Below, in pieces: positions 24,953 through 32,119 of a DNA stretch of 64,000 nt (position 1 is the stretch's first letter; the number at the start of each line of letters is the position of its first letter). Under the pieces are notes generated by a model, which saw nothing but the letters and a program-made list of their open reading frames with translations, made no database searches and was not told the origin of the DNA. The stretch lies in NCBI RefSeq assembly GCF_900091475.1, contig NZ_FMIB01000002.1, forward strand, positions 4,402,001 to 4,466,000. The letters run 5' to 3'. Source of the stretch: Micromonospora chersina (GTDB taxonomy: Bacteria; Actinomycetota; Actinomycetes; Mycobacteriales; Micromonosporaceae). Position numbers and translations under genes: made by a program.

Positions 24953-25852
24953 TCAGGCGGCGGCCCGGGCCGGGGTGAGGAACGCGTCGACCGAGCGGCG
25001 GAGGCCGGCCGCGTCCAGGCCGTGCCAGCGGTCGTGGTCCTCGGGCGAGCCGTAGCGGCGCAGGTCCGACCGGCCCACCCCGAGAGCGAGCAGCCGGTGG
25101 GGCCGGTCCGCCAGCGCCTCGCCCACCACCCGGGTCGAGGTGCCCGCCAGGTACGGCTCGACCAGGATCACCTCGGTGCCGGCGAGCGTCCGCAGCCCGG
25201 CCGTGTCGAACGGGCGCGGCCGGTGGGTGTACGCCACCGTGACCGGCCGGTCCGCCATCGCCGCGAGGGCCGCGTCCAGCACCGGCCCGACGGCCACCAG
25301 CAGCGGCGCGCCCGGCCCGGCGTCCCGCACCACCCGCAGTTCACCCGCCTCCGGGTACGCCCGCGCGTTCGCCTGCGTGGACAGCCGCAGGTACGCCGAG
25401 TCCCGCCCGCACACCAGATCGCGTAGCAGCCCGGGCACCTCGTCCGGGTGGCCCGGCACGTGCACGGTCCAGTCGCGCAGGGTGTCGATCAGCGCCACGT
25501 CGGCCGGCGCGAGGTGGGTCCGGCCCGCCGCCGCCCGGTCGTACGACGCGCCGACGCTGACCAGCACCGCCCCGACCCCCTGGTGGTCGAGGTCCAGCTT
25601 GATCTGCTCGTACGCCCGCTCGACGAGGAACGGCGCGTAGCTGTGCACGATGGGCCGCTGGCCGGTCAGCGCCAGCCCGCCGGCCACACCCACCATCAAC
25701 TGCTCCCGGATGCCGACGTTCACCACCCGGCCCGGATACCGGGCGGCGGCCGGGGCGAACGCGGCGGCCGAGATGTCGGCCAGCACGACAGTGGTGCGGG
25801 GATCCGCGAGGACCTCCTCGGCGGCGGTCACGAAGGTTTCACGCATGCCCAT
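24953..25852 (-). CDS. Transketolase-like C-terminal subunit
   Basis: 299 residues, equivalent to the pyrimidine-binding and C-terminal domains of transketolase: RVVNVGIREQLMVGVAGGLALTGQRPIVHSYAPFLVERAYEQIKLDL holds the conserved Glu that activates thiamine diphosphate (GIREQ). With the N-terminal subunit it forms a split enzyme moving two-carbon ketol units between sugar phosphates, or a related DXS-like enzyme. GGGGAG precedes ATG (MGMRETF); an in-frame GTG overlapping the upstream stop is the alternative start. Part of a two-gene operon divergent from soxR. Confidence 0.87.
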   Translation of the reverse strand: MGMRETFVTAAEEVLADPRTTVVLADISAAAFAPAAARYPGRVVNVGIREQLMVGVAGGLALTGQRPIVHSYAPFLVERAYEQIKLDLDHQGVGAVLVSVGASYDRAAAGRTHLAPADVALIDTLRDWTVHVPGHPDEVPGLLRDLVCGRDSAYLRLSTQANARAYPEAGELRVVRDAGPGAPLLVAVGPVLDAALAAMADRPVTVAYTHRPRPFDTAGLRTLAGTEVILVEPYLAGTSTRVVGEALADRPHRLLALGVGRSDLRRYGSPEDHDRWHGLDAAGLRRSVDAFLTPARAAA

Positions 25853-25854
25853 GG

Positions 25855-26547
25855 TCACTCCCCGTCGGTGACGACCGCGACGACGACGTGCGGCCGGTGG
25901 TGGTCGTGCCCGGTCAGGGCGGTGTGCAGGGCCGCGTGGTCCCGGCCGTCGACGGTCGCGGCGGTCCACCCGTTCACGGTGAACCGGCTCGCCGCGCCGC
26001 CCGGCCAGCCGTGGCTCGCCGACCGGTTGTCCAGCACGATCGCGGTCAGGTTGCCGAGCCCCGTGGCGCCCGCGTACGCGATCGCCTCGTGGTTCGAGCC
26101 CTCGTCCAGCTCGGCGTCGCCGAGCAGCACGTACACCCGGGGGTCGGTGCGGCCCTGGGCGCGCAGCCCCAGCGCGGTGCCCACCCCCAGGCCGAGACCG
26201 TGGCCGAGCGACCCGGAACCGATCTCCACCCCGGGCACCAGCACCCGGTCCGGGTGGTCGCCGAGCCGGCTGTCCGGGCCGCCCTGGTCGTCCAGCCAGG
26301 TCACCGGGATGAAGCCCTTCGCGGCCAGCAGCGCGTAGTAGCCGGCGACCGCGTGCCCCTTGGAGAGCAGGAAGCGGTCCCGGTCCGGGTCGTCCACGGT
26401 CGCCGGGGTGATCCGGAGCACCCGGTCGTAGAGCACCTGGAGCACGTCCAGCGTCGAGTACACGTTGGCGCCGAACTCGCGGCCGGCGCGCACCCGGTCG
26501 AGCAGCGCCCCGAGCACCGCGGGGTCGGTGGCGGTCGTCGTCGTCAT
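25855..26547 (-). CDS. Transketolase-like N-terminal (TPP-binding) subunit
   Basis: 230 residues. FLLSKGHAVAGYYALLAAKG, IGSGSLGHGLGLGVGTALG and the TPP/Mg motif LLGDAELDEGSNHEAIAYAGATGLGNLTAIVLDNRS (GDA...N) are all present, matching the first domain of split transketolases. The ATG (MTTTTATDP) lies 14 bp from the SoxR-type dyad, so transcription should be directly affected by the regulator. A split transketolase of this kind is often used in a specific sugar or secondary pathway rather than as the main pentose-phosphate enzyme. Confidence 0.87.
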   Translation of the reverse strand: MTTTTATDPAVLGALLDRVRAGREFGANVYSTLDVLQVLYDRVLRITPATVDDPDRDRFLLSKGHAVAGYYALLAAKGFIPVTWLDDQGGPDSRLGDHPDRVLVPGVEIGSGSLGHGLGLGVGTALGLRAQGRTDPRVYVLLGDAELDEGSNHEAIAYAGATGLGNLTAIVLDNRSASHGWPGGAASRFTVNGWTAATVDGRDHAALHTALTGHDHHRPHVVVAVVTDGE

Positions 26548-26560
26548 GCGGATAGCCTCG

Positions 26561-26582
26561 GAGTTGAAGCACACTTCAACTC
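26561..26582. promoter_or_regulatory. Perfect 9-bp dyad, probable SoxR/MerR-type operator
   Basis: GAGTTGAAG and CTTCAACTC separated by CACA lie between the divergent transketolase operon and soxR. MerR-family regulators bind such dyads in the spacer of their promoters. TTGAAG within the dyad could serve as a -35 in both directions. Confidence 0.75.
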
Positions 26583-26593
26583 AAGGCCCTGTG

Positions 26594-27052
26594 ATGCACG
26601 AAGCAACATTGACCATCGGGCAGCTCTCCGAGCGCAGCGGGGTCGCCCCCTCCGCGCTGCGCTACTACGAGCGGCTCGGGCTGATCCGCGCCGAGCGGAC
26701 CGGCGGCAACCAGCGCCGGTACGCCCGCACCGAACTGCGCCGGGTGGCCTTCATCCGGATCTCCCAGCAGGTCGGCGTCTCGCTGGAGGAGATCCGGGAG
26801 GCGCTCGACTCGCTGCCGTCGTCGCGTACGCCCACGCCGGACGACTGGGCCGCCCTGTCGAGGAGCTGGCGGGACCGGCTGGACGAGAAGATCCGGCTGC
26901 TCGGCAAGCTCCGCGACGACCTGGACGGCTGCATCGGCTGCGGCTGCCTCTCGTTGCAGCGCTGCACCCTCTACAACCCCGGCGACGCGCTCGCCGCCGA
27001 GGGCCCCGGCGCCCGCCTGATGCTCCCCCGCGAGGGCTCCGGCGCGGCCTGA
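26594..27052 (+). CDS. soxR: SoxR redox-sensing MerR-family regulator
   Basis: 152 residues. N-terminal MerR HTH (LTIGQLSERSGVAPSALRYYERLGLI), a dimerisation helix, and the [2Fe-2S] motif at Cys113, Cys116, Cys118 and Cys124 (CIGCGCLSLQRC), the same spacing as in enterobacterial SoxR. In actinomycetes SoxR answers redox-active secondary metabolites and usually switches on oxidoreductases and exporters. Here the candidates are the divergent transketolase genes across the dyad and the quinone oxidoreductase converging on its 3' end. Confidence 0.95.
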   Translation: MHEATLTIGQLSERSGVAPSALRYYERLGLIRAERTGGNQRRYARTELRRVAFIRISQQVGVSLEEIREALDSLPSSRTPTPDDWAALSRSWRDRLDEKIRLLGKLRDDLDGCIGCGCLSLQRCTLYNPGDALAAEGPGARLMLPREGSGAA

Positions 27053-27056
27053 CCGG

Positions 27057-28031
27057 TCAACGGACCAGCAGCACCTTGCCCAGGTGGTCGCTGCTCTCCA
27101 CCAGCCGGTGCGCGTCGGCGGCGTCGGCCATCCTCGCCCGCGCGTGCACCACCGGCCGGATCTTCCCCGACTCGACAAGCGGCCACACCTGCTCGCGGAC
27201 ACCCCGGACGATCTCCGCCTTCTCGGCGACCGGGCGGGACCGCAGCGCCGTCGCGTGCACCGAGGCCCGCTTCGCCAGCAGCATCCCCAGGTCCAGCTCG
27301 CCCTTGCGGCCGCCCTGCATGCCGATCACCACGAGCCGCCCACCGGTGGCCAGCGCCGCCACGTTCCGCGGCAGGTACGAGGCACCCATGATGTCCAGGA
27401 TCACGTCCGCGCCCCGGCCGTCGGTGACCCGGCGGACCTCCTCGACGAAGTCCTGCTCCCGGTAGTCGACGGCGTGCGCGGCGCCCAGCTCGCGCAGCCG
27501 CTCGTGCTTCGCGGCCCGGGCGGTCACCACCACCGTCGCGCCCAGCGCCACACCGAGCTGGATGGCGAACGTGCCGATCCCGCTGCCGCCGCCGTGCACC
27601 AGCAGCGTCTCGCCCTCGGCCAGGCGGGCCAACTGCACCACGTTCGAGAAGACCGTGCAGGCCACCTCGGGCAGCGCCGCCGCGTCGACCGGATCCACCC
27701 CCGCCGGCACCGGCAGCAGCTGGCCGGCCGGCACCGCCACCCGCTCCGCGTACCCGCCGCCGGCCAGCAGCGCGCAGACCTCGTCGCCGACCGCCCAACC
27801 GGTCACCCCCGGACCGAGCGCGGCCACCACCCCGGCACACTCCAACCCCGGGTACGCCGGGGCTCCCGGCGGCGGCGGGTACTGCCCCTGCCGCTGGAGC
27901 AGGTCGGCCCGGTTCACGGCGCTGGCCCGCACCTCGACCACCACCTCGCCCGGGCCGGGCTCCGGGTCGGGCACCGCCGCCCAGACGAGCGCCTCGGGTC
28001 CACCGGGTTTCGGGATCGTGATCGCGTGCAT
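27057..28031 (-). CDS. Zinc-independent NAD(P)H:quinone oxidoreductase (MDR family)
   Basis: 324 residues. GroES-like N-terminal domain (MHAITIPKPGGPEALVWAAVPDPEPGPGEVVV) and a Rossmann domain with LLVHGGGSGIGTFAIQLG. The zinc-ligand residues of alcohol dehydrogenases are absent, and the sequence shows the PIG3-like subgroup features (NRADLLQRQGQYPPPPG). It reduces quinones or enones with NADPH. Its stop is 5 bp from that of soxR. Quinone reductases are standard members of actinomycete SoxR regulons, but no SoxR-type dyad is visible before this gene. Confidence 0.9.
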   Translation of the reverse strand: MHAITIPKPGGPEALVWAAVPDPEPGPGEVVVEVRASAVNRADLLQRQGQYPPPPGAPAYPGLECAGVVAALGPGVTGWAVGDEVCALLAGGGYAERVAVPAGQLLPVPAGVDPVDAAALPEVACTVFSNVVQLARLAEGETLLVHGGGSGIGTFAIQLGVALGATVVVTARAAKHERLRELGAAHAVDYREQDFVEEVRRVTDGRGADVILDIMGASYLPRNVAALATGGRLVVIGMQGGRKGELDLGMLLAKRASVHATALRSRPVAEKAEIVRGVREQVWPLVESGKIRPVVHARARMADAADAHRLVESSDHLGKVLLVR

Positions 28032-28040
28032 GACCCAGTC

Positions 28041-28580
28041 TTACCCGATCCGACCGGCCGTCCACGCCCGGGCCAGGATCTCGTCCACCGTCTCCTCGGG
28101 CGTCTGCGCCGACGTGTCCAGCCACAGCCCGATGCGGGGCGTGCCGGCCCGGAACCCGGCGTCCAGGTCGGCGACCGGCCAGTCGCCGTACCCCTGCTTG
28201 GGCCGGTCCCGCTCGCGGGCGGCGACCACGTCGGCGCGGGGCGCGAGCACCACGACGGCGAGCGGCCGGTGCCGGATCCGGTCGACCACGGCCGGCAGCT
28301 CCGCGCCGAGGATCACGTCCTGGAGCACCACGGTGAAGCCGGCGGCGGCGTAACGGTCCGCGGCCGCCGCGGCGAGGTCGTAGCGGAGCCGGAGCTGCCG
28401 CCACGCCTCGTCGCCGAAGTCGGAGGTCATCTCGGCCCGCCCGCTGACGATCATGCGGCGGAACACGTCACCGCGCAGGTGCACGGCGCGGGGCAGCCGC
28501 CGGGCCAGCAGCTCGGCCACAGTGGACTTGCCGGCCGCCATGATTCCGCTGATCAGCACCACGGACGGGGTGTCCCACAC
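28041..28580 (-). CDS. P-loop small-molecule kinase-like protein (AAA_33 type)
   Basis: 179 residues. Walker A VVLISGIMAAGKSTVAELLARRL, a DVFRRM block, a conserved VVLQDVILG and a lid-like segment (AARERDRPKQGYGDW). This pattern belongs to the zeta-toxin / chloramphenicol phosphotransferase / adenylate-kinase-like group of AAA_33 proteins that phosphorylate small molecules. 10 bp downstream of it lies the start of the quinone oxidoreductase gene, so they may be cotranscribed. Substrate unknown. Confidence 0.75.
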   Translation of the reverse strand: MWDTPSVVLISGIMAAGKSTVAELLARRLPRAVHLRGDVFRRMIVSGRAEMTSDFGDEAWRQLRLRYDLAAAAADRYAAAGFTVVLQDVILGAELPAVVDRIRHRPLAVVVLAPRADVVAARERDRPKQGYGDWPVADLDAGFRAGTPRIGLWLDTSAQTPEETVDEILARAWTAGRIG

Positions 28581-28676
28581 GGGAGCATCCTGCCACCAGG
28601 GGTGGGACGGCGGCTCGCCCGCTCCGCCGTCCGTGGCAGACTAGGCACGGCCACGCACCCCTCGGGGACGTGGCAG

Positions 28677-28763
28677 GGAGGGTTCGCCTAGTGGCCGATG
28701 GCGCTGGTCTTGAAAACCGGTAAGGCAGCGATGTCTTCGTGGGTTCGAATCCCACACCCTCCG
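28677..28763 (+). tRNA. tRNA-Ser (TGA anticodon)
   Basis: 87 nt with 7-bp acceptor stem GGAGGGT/ACCCTCC, discriminator G, anticodon loop CTTGAAA (anticodon TGA), a long variable arm and the T-loop GGTTCGAATCCC. CCA is not encoded. Confidence 0.95.
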
Positions 28764-28783
28764 CTTTCACGTCCGGGGACCGC

Positions 28784-29671
28784 TCAGCGGCCGCCCGGAT
28801 ACTGCTCCCGGACGATCTCCTCGATCGCGCACAGCTCCGGTGAGCCGCGGTGCGCCTCGTACGCGAGCGCGACCTGGTGCGGCGTGAGTCCGTCCACCGG
28901 CCGGTGGGTCACATCCGGGCGGGTGTAGAACCGGGCCGTGGACTCGGGCAGGATCACGATCCCCCGCTCGCCGGCGACCAACTCCAGCTTCTCCTCGACG
29001 GTCCGGCCTCGGAGCGGGCGGGACTCCACGCGTCGGCCGCCGGCCCGGAGCGCGGCGGACGCGTCCCGCCACTCGGGCACCGCGTCCGGCTCCTGGAGTA
29101 GGTCGAGCAGCGCCAGGTCGGCGAGGCCCACCCGCTCCCGGTCGGCGAGCGGATGCCCGGCGGGCAGCACCACCACCCGGGGCTCCGTGTAGAGCGGGAT
29201 GACGGTGAGCCCGCGGGGGTCGATCGGGAACCGGACGAAGCTGGCGTCGATCCGTCCGTCCAGCACCATCTCCGTCTGGTCGTCCCAGCAGGTGCGGACC
29301 ACCTCGACCCGCAGCTCCGGGAAGCGCTCACGCAGCGCCCGCACGGTCGCGGTGGGCAGGATGCCGGGCATGAAACCGATGGTCAGCTCCGACCCGCCGC
29401 GGGCGGTCTGGCGTACCCGGCGCTGGGCGGCGGTCGCGGAGCGCAGGACGGCGCGGGCCTCGTCCAGGAATTCCGCGCCCGCCGGGGTCAGCCGGGTGCC
29501 CCGCGTGGAGCGGGTGAACAGCTCGACGCCCAGCTCCCGCTCCAGCACCTTGATCTGGCGGGTGAGCACGGGCTGCGCGATGTGCAGCCGCTCGGCTGCG
29601 CGGATGAAGCTCAGCTCCTCGGCGACGGCGACGAAGTAGCGGACCTTGCGCAGGTCGAGATCGTCCGGCAC
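28784..29671 (-). CDS. LysR-family transcriptional regulator
   Basis: 295 residues. N-terminal winged HTH LRKVRYFVAVAEELSFIRAAERLHIAQPVLTRQIKVLERELG, then the periplasmic-binding-like effector domain (LTIGFMPGILPTATVRALRERFPELRVEV). GTG start (MPDDLDLRKVRYF). It is divergent from the SDR gene across 114 bp containing an ATAC-N7-GTAT box, so it probably controls that gene and itself. Effector unknown. Confidence 0.92.
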   Translation of the reverse strand: MPDDLDLRKVRYFVAVAEELSFIRAAERLHIAQPVLTRQIKVLERELGVELFTRSTRGTRLTPAGAEFLDEARAVLRSATAAQRRVRQTARGGSELTIGFMPGILPTATVRALRERFPELRVEVVRTCWDDQTEMVLDGRIDASFVRFPIDPRGLTVIPLYTEPRVVVLPAGHPLADRERVGLADLALLDLLQEPDAVPEWRDASAALRAGGRRVESRPLRGRTVEEKLELVAGERGIVILPESTARFYTRPDVTHRPVDGLTPHQVALAYEAHRGSPELCAIEEIVREQYPGGR

Positions 29672-29689
29672 CGGCCACCACCCCCCGTC

Positions 29690-29704
29690 ATACCTGGCGA
29701 GTAT
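29690..29704. promoter_or_regulatory. LysR-type T-N11-A box
   Basis: ATAC-CTGGCGA-GTAT, a dyad with the T-N11-A core expected for LysR proteins, between the divergent lysR-like and SDR genes and 19 bp from the regulator start. Confidence 0.6.
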
Positions 29705-29785
29705 CAACTCTGCCACGAAGAGGTCTTGGACGGCCCGCCGCCCGGGGAGTGAGGGTTGAGCCGAACCCCATCGAAAGGATCGGCA

Positions 29786-30511
29786 ATGACACTCGACGGA
29801 AACCGGGTCCTCGTCGTGGGCGGCACCTCCGGGCTCGGCCTCGCGGTGGCGCAGGCCGCGGCCGCGCGCGGGGCCACCCCGATCGTCGCGTCCCGCAGCC
29901 GCGCCAACGTCGACCGGGCGCTCGGCGAGCTGCCCGCCGGTGCGGAGGGCGCCGTCCTCGACCTCACCGACCCGGATTCGCTGGCCCGGCTGGTCGAGCG
30001 CGCCGGGGCCATCGACCACCTGGTCTACACGGCCGGAGAGCCGCTGCGGCTCACCATGCTGCCCGACCTCACGCCCGAGGTGGCGCGCGCCTTCTGGGAG
30101 ACCCGCTACTTCGGCGCGCTCGCCGTGGTCCGCGCGGTGACCGGCGCGAGGTCGCTGCGCGACGGTGGCTCGATCGTGCTCACCGGCGGCAACGCCGGCC
30201 GGCGTCCGGCGCCGGGTTGGGCGCTCGGGGCCAGCGTGTGCGGGGCCATGGAGGCGCTCACCCGCCAGCTCGCCCTGGAACTCGCCCCGGTCCGGGTCAA
30301 TGTGGTCGCGCCCGGCGTCACCCGCAGCCCGCTCTGGGCCGGTATGGCCGCCGAGGAGCAGCAGGCGATGTACGACGGCATCGCCGCCACCCTGCCGGTG
30401 GGCCGGGTCGGCGAGCCGTCCGACGTGGCGCTTGCCTACCTCTACGCCATGGAGCAGCCGATGGCGACCGGCACCTCGATCCTGGTCGACGGGGGCGCGG
30501 TGCTCGTCTGA
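29786..30511 (+). CDS. Short-chain dehydrogenase/reductase lacking the catalytic Tyr-Lys pair
   Basis: 241 residues with the SDR Rossmann fold: VLVVGGTSGLGLAVAQ (cofactor loop, residues 12-18), VYTAGEP, VNVVAPGVTRSPLW and the C-terminal GTSILVDGGAVLV. At the site where classical SDRs have YxxxK the sequence reads GASVC (residues 148-152), so Tyr is Gly and Lys is Cys; the usual catalytic Ser is also missing (VLTGGNAG). The protein may bind NAD(P)(H) but should not reduce carbonyls by the usual mechanism. ATG follows GAAAGGA. Likely regulated by the divergent LysR protein. Confidence 0.85.
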   Translation: MTLDGNRVLVVGGTSGLGLAVAQAAAARGATPIVASRSRANVDRALGELPAGAEGAVLDLTDPDSLARLVERAGAIDHLVYTAGEPLRLTMLPDLTPEVARAFWETRYFGALAVVRAVTGARSLRDGGSIVLTGGNAGRRPAPGWALGASVCGAMEALTRQLALELAPVRVNVVAPGVTRSPLWAGMAAEEQQAMYDGIAATLPVGRVGEPSDVALAYLYAMEQPMATGTSILVDGGAVLV

Positions 30512-30625
30512 GCGGCGGCTCGGCCGGCGGCGAGCCGGACACGGGGCGCTTCGGGTTCGATCCGGGCGGCGGAGGGGGTATGAAGGGGCGCAGGACATTC
30601 GCGTGCACCCGGAAGGACCGTTTCG

Positions 30626-31159
30626 ATGAGCCTGGAACGACCGATCGCCCCGGACCCGTACGAGCTGCTGCCGACCGTGCCGTCGTTTCACCTGACCAGT
30701 GACGACGTGCACAACGGCGAGCCGATGGACGCCCGGTACGCGCACGGCAGCACCGGCGGCGAGAACGTCTCACCGCACCTGGCCTGGTCGGGCTTCCCGG
30801 ACGAGACCAAGAGCTTCGTGGTCACCTGCTTCGACCCGGACGCGCCGACCGGCAGCGGCTTCTGGCACTGGGTGCTGGTGGACGTGCCCACCTCGGTCAC
30901 CGAGCTGCCCACCGGGGTCAAGGAGAGCGACCTGGGGGCCGCCTTCAGCATCCGCAACGACTACGGCGACACCGGCTACGGCGGCGCCGCCCCGCCGCCC
31001 GGCGACCGCCCGCACCGGTACGTCTTCGCGGTGCACGCCGTGGACGTGGAGCGGCTCGACGTGGGCAAGGGGGCCAGCCCGGCGTACGTCGGCTTCAACC
31101 TGGCCTTCCACACCCTGGCCCGGGCGGTGATCCGCCCAACGTACCAGGTCAAGGACTGA
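30626..31159 (+). CDS. YbhB/YbcL family PEBP-like protein
   Basis: 177 residues. [63 protein letters not shown] and [25 protein letters not shown] are the hallmark blocks of the phosphatidylethanolamine-binding / Raf kinase inhibitor-like family (DPDAP and GxxxHRY). No signal peptide. Function in bacteria is largely unknown. Start ATG ([10 protein letters not shown]) after GGACCG. Followed by a strong terminator. Confidence 0.9.
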   Translation: MSLERPIAPDPYELLPTVPSFHLTSDDVHNGEPMDARYAHGSTGGENVSPHLAWSGFPDETKSFVVTCFDPDAPTGSGFWHWVLVDVPTSVTELPTGVKESDLGAAFSIRNDYGDTGYGGAAPPPGDRPHRYVFAVHAVDVERLDVGKGASPAYVGFNLAFHTLARAVIRPTYQVKD

Positions 31160-31163
31160 GGTG

Positions 31164-31193
31164 ACGGGGCCTCCGCGGACGCGGAGGCCCCGT
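31164..31193. terminator. Bidirectional hairpin terminator
   Basis: Perfect 13-bp arms ACGGGGCCTCCGC and GCGGAGGCCCCGT with a 4-nt loop, between converging genes. Confidence 0.85.
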
Positions 31194-31198
31194 TCCGG

Positions 31199-31909
31199 TC
31201 AGCCCGGTACGCGGGCGACCGCGAAGACGGACTGGCCGAACGGCGGCCGGACCCGCTGCTCGGCGGCCTTGGTGGCGGGGAGGACCAGGGTGTCGTAGAC
31301 CTTCACCATGGGGCCCTCCTTCGGCATGAGCCGGAAGACCTTGGTGGCCATGAAGTAGCCGATCAGGCCGAGCGCGTTCGCGTAGTGGATCTTCTCGACG
31401 GTGAGGCCCGCCTCGGTCATGGCCGCGGCCAGGGTCTTCTTCGTGTAGCGCCGGACGTGGCCGGTGGCGACGTCCGCCGGGCTCATCGCGAACTGGAACG
31501 CCGGGACGATGATGATCACGGCTCCGCCGGGGCGGACCAGGTCGCGCATGCTGCGCAGCGCGCTCACGTGGTCCTCGATGTGCTCCAGCACGTTGTACGA
31601 CACGGCCGCGCTGTAGTCGCCGCGCTCGGAGTGCGGCAGCAGCATCTGCCGGACCTCGATGCCGGGGTGGTCGGCCAGCCGCTCCTTGAGCCGGACCAGG
31701 CGGTCCGGGTCCGCCTCGGTGGCGGTGATCCGGGGCAGGCGCTCGGACCATTCCAGGGCGTAGTCGCCCAGGCCGCTGCCGATCTCGATGGGGTTGTCAC
31801 CGAGGTAGGGCACGGCGAGCTCGACGAACCACCGGCGGTGGTTGACCGCCGTGGCGAGGCCCTCGAGCACCTCCGACTGAACCCGCTGATCCCCAGTGAT
31901 ATCTGCCAT
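31199..31909 (-). CDS. Class I SAM-dependent methyltransferase
   Basis: 236 residues. Motif I is NPIEIGSGLGDYALEWSE, followed by TATEADPDRLVRLKERL, the motif IV-like AVSYNVLEHIEDHVSALRSM and LVRPGGAVIIIVPAF, typical of Methyltransf_11/12 proteins. ATG with GAGG upstream. Divergent from the large membrane protein across 210 bp. Such methyltransferases beside GT-C-like membrane proteins often act on cell-surface glycans or lipids, but the substrate is unknown. Confidence 0.85.
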   Translation of the reverse strand: MADITGDQRVQSEVLEGLATAVNHRRWFVELAVPYLGDNPIEIGSGLGDYALEWSERLPRITATEADPDRLVRLKERLADHPGIEVRQMLLPHSERGDYSAAVSYNVLEHIEDHVSALRSMRDLVRPGGAVIIIVPAFQFAMSPADVATGHVRRYTKKTLAAAMTEAGLTVEKIHYANALGLIGYFMATKVFRLMPKEGPMVKVYDTLVLPATKAAEQRVRPPFGQSVFAVARVPG

Positions 31910-32103
31910 GCGTCGATTCCTCACGATATGACTGACCCGCGCCTGGACCGACAGAGTCAACCATCCGAAGGGATGGCGGGGGAATCGGGGCACCGGGGGT
32001 GGCCGAAATGCGGTCGGGGGTGGGCACGTGATCGGCGGTCGGCGAACCCGGCACATAGTACGCCAGTACCCAGAAACATGTCACGTCCCTGCCATACCCT
32101 GAC

Positions 32104-32109
32104 TACGCT
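32104..32109 (+). promoter_or_regulatory. -10 element
   Basis: TACGCT lies 10 nt before the ATG of the membrane protein, implying an almost leaderless transcript; no ribosome binding site is seen. Confidence 0.45.
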
Positions 32110-32119
32110 CTGAATTGCC

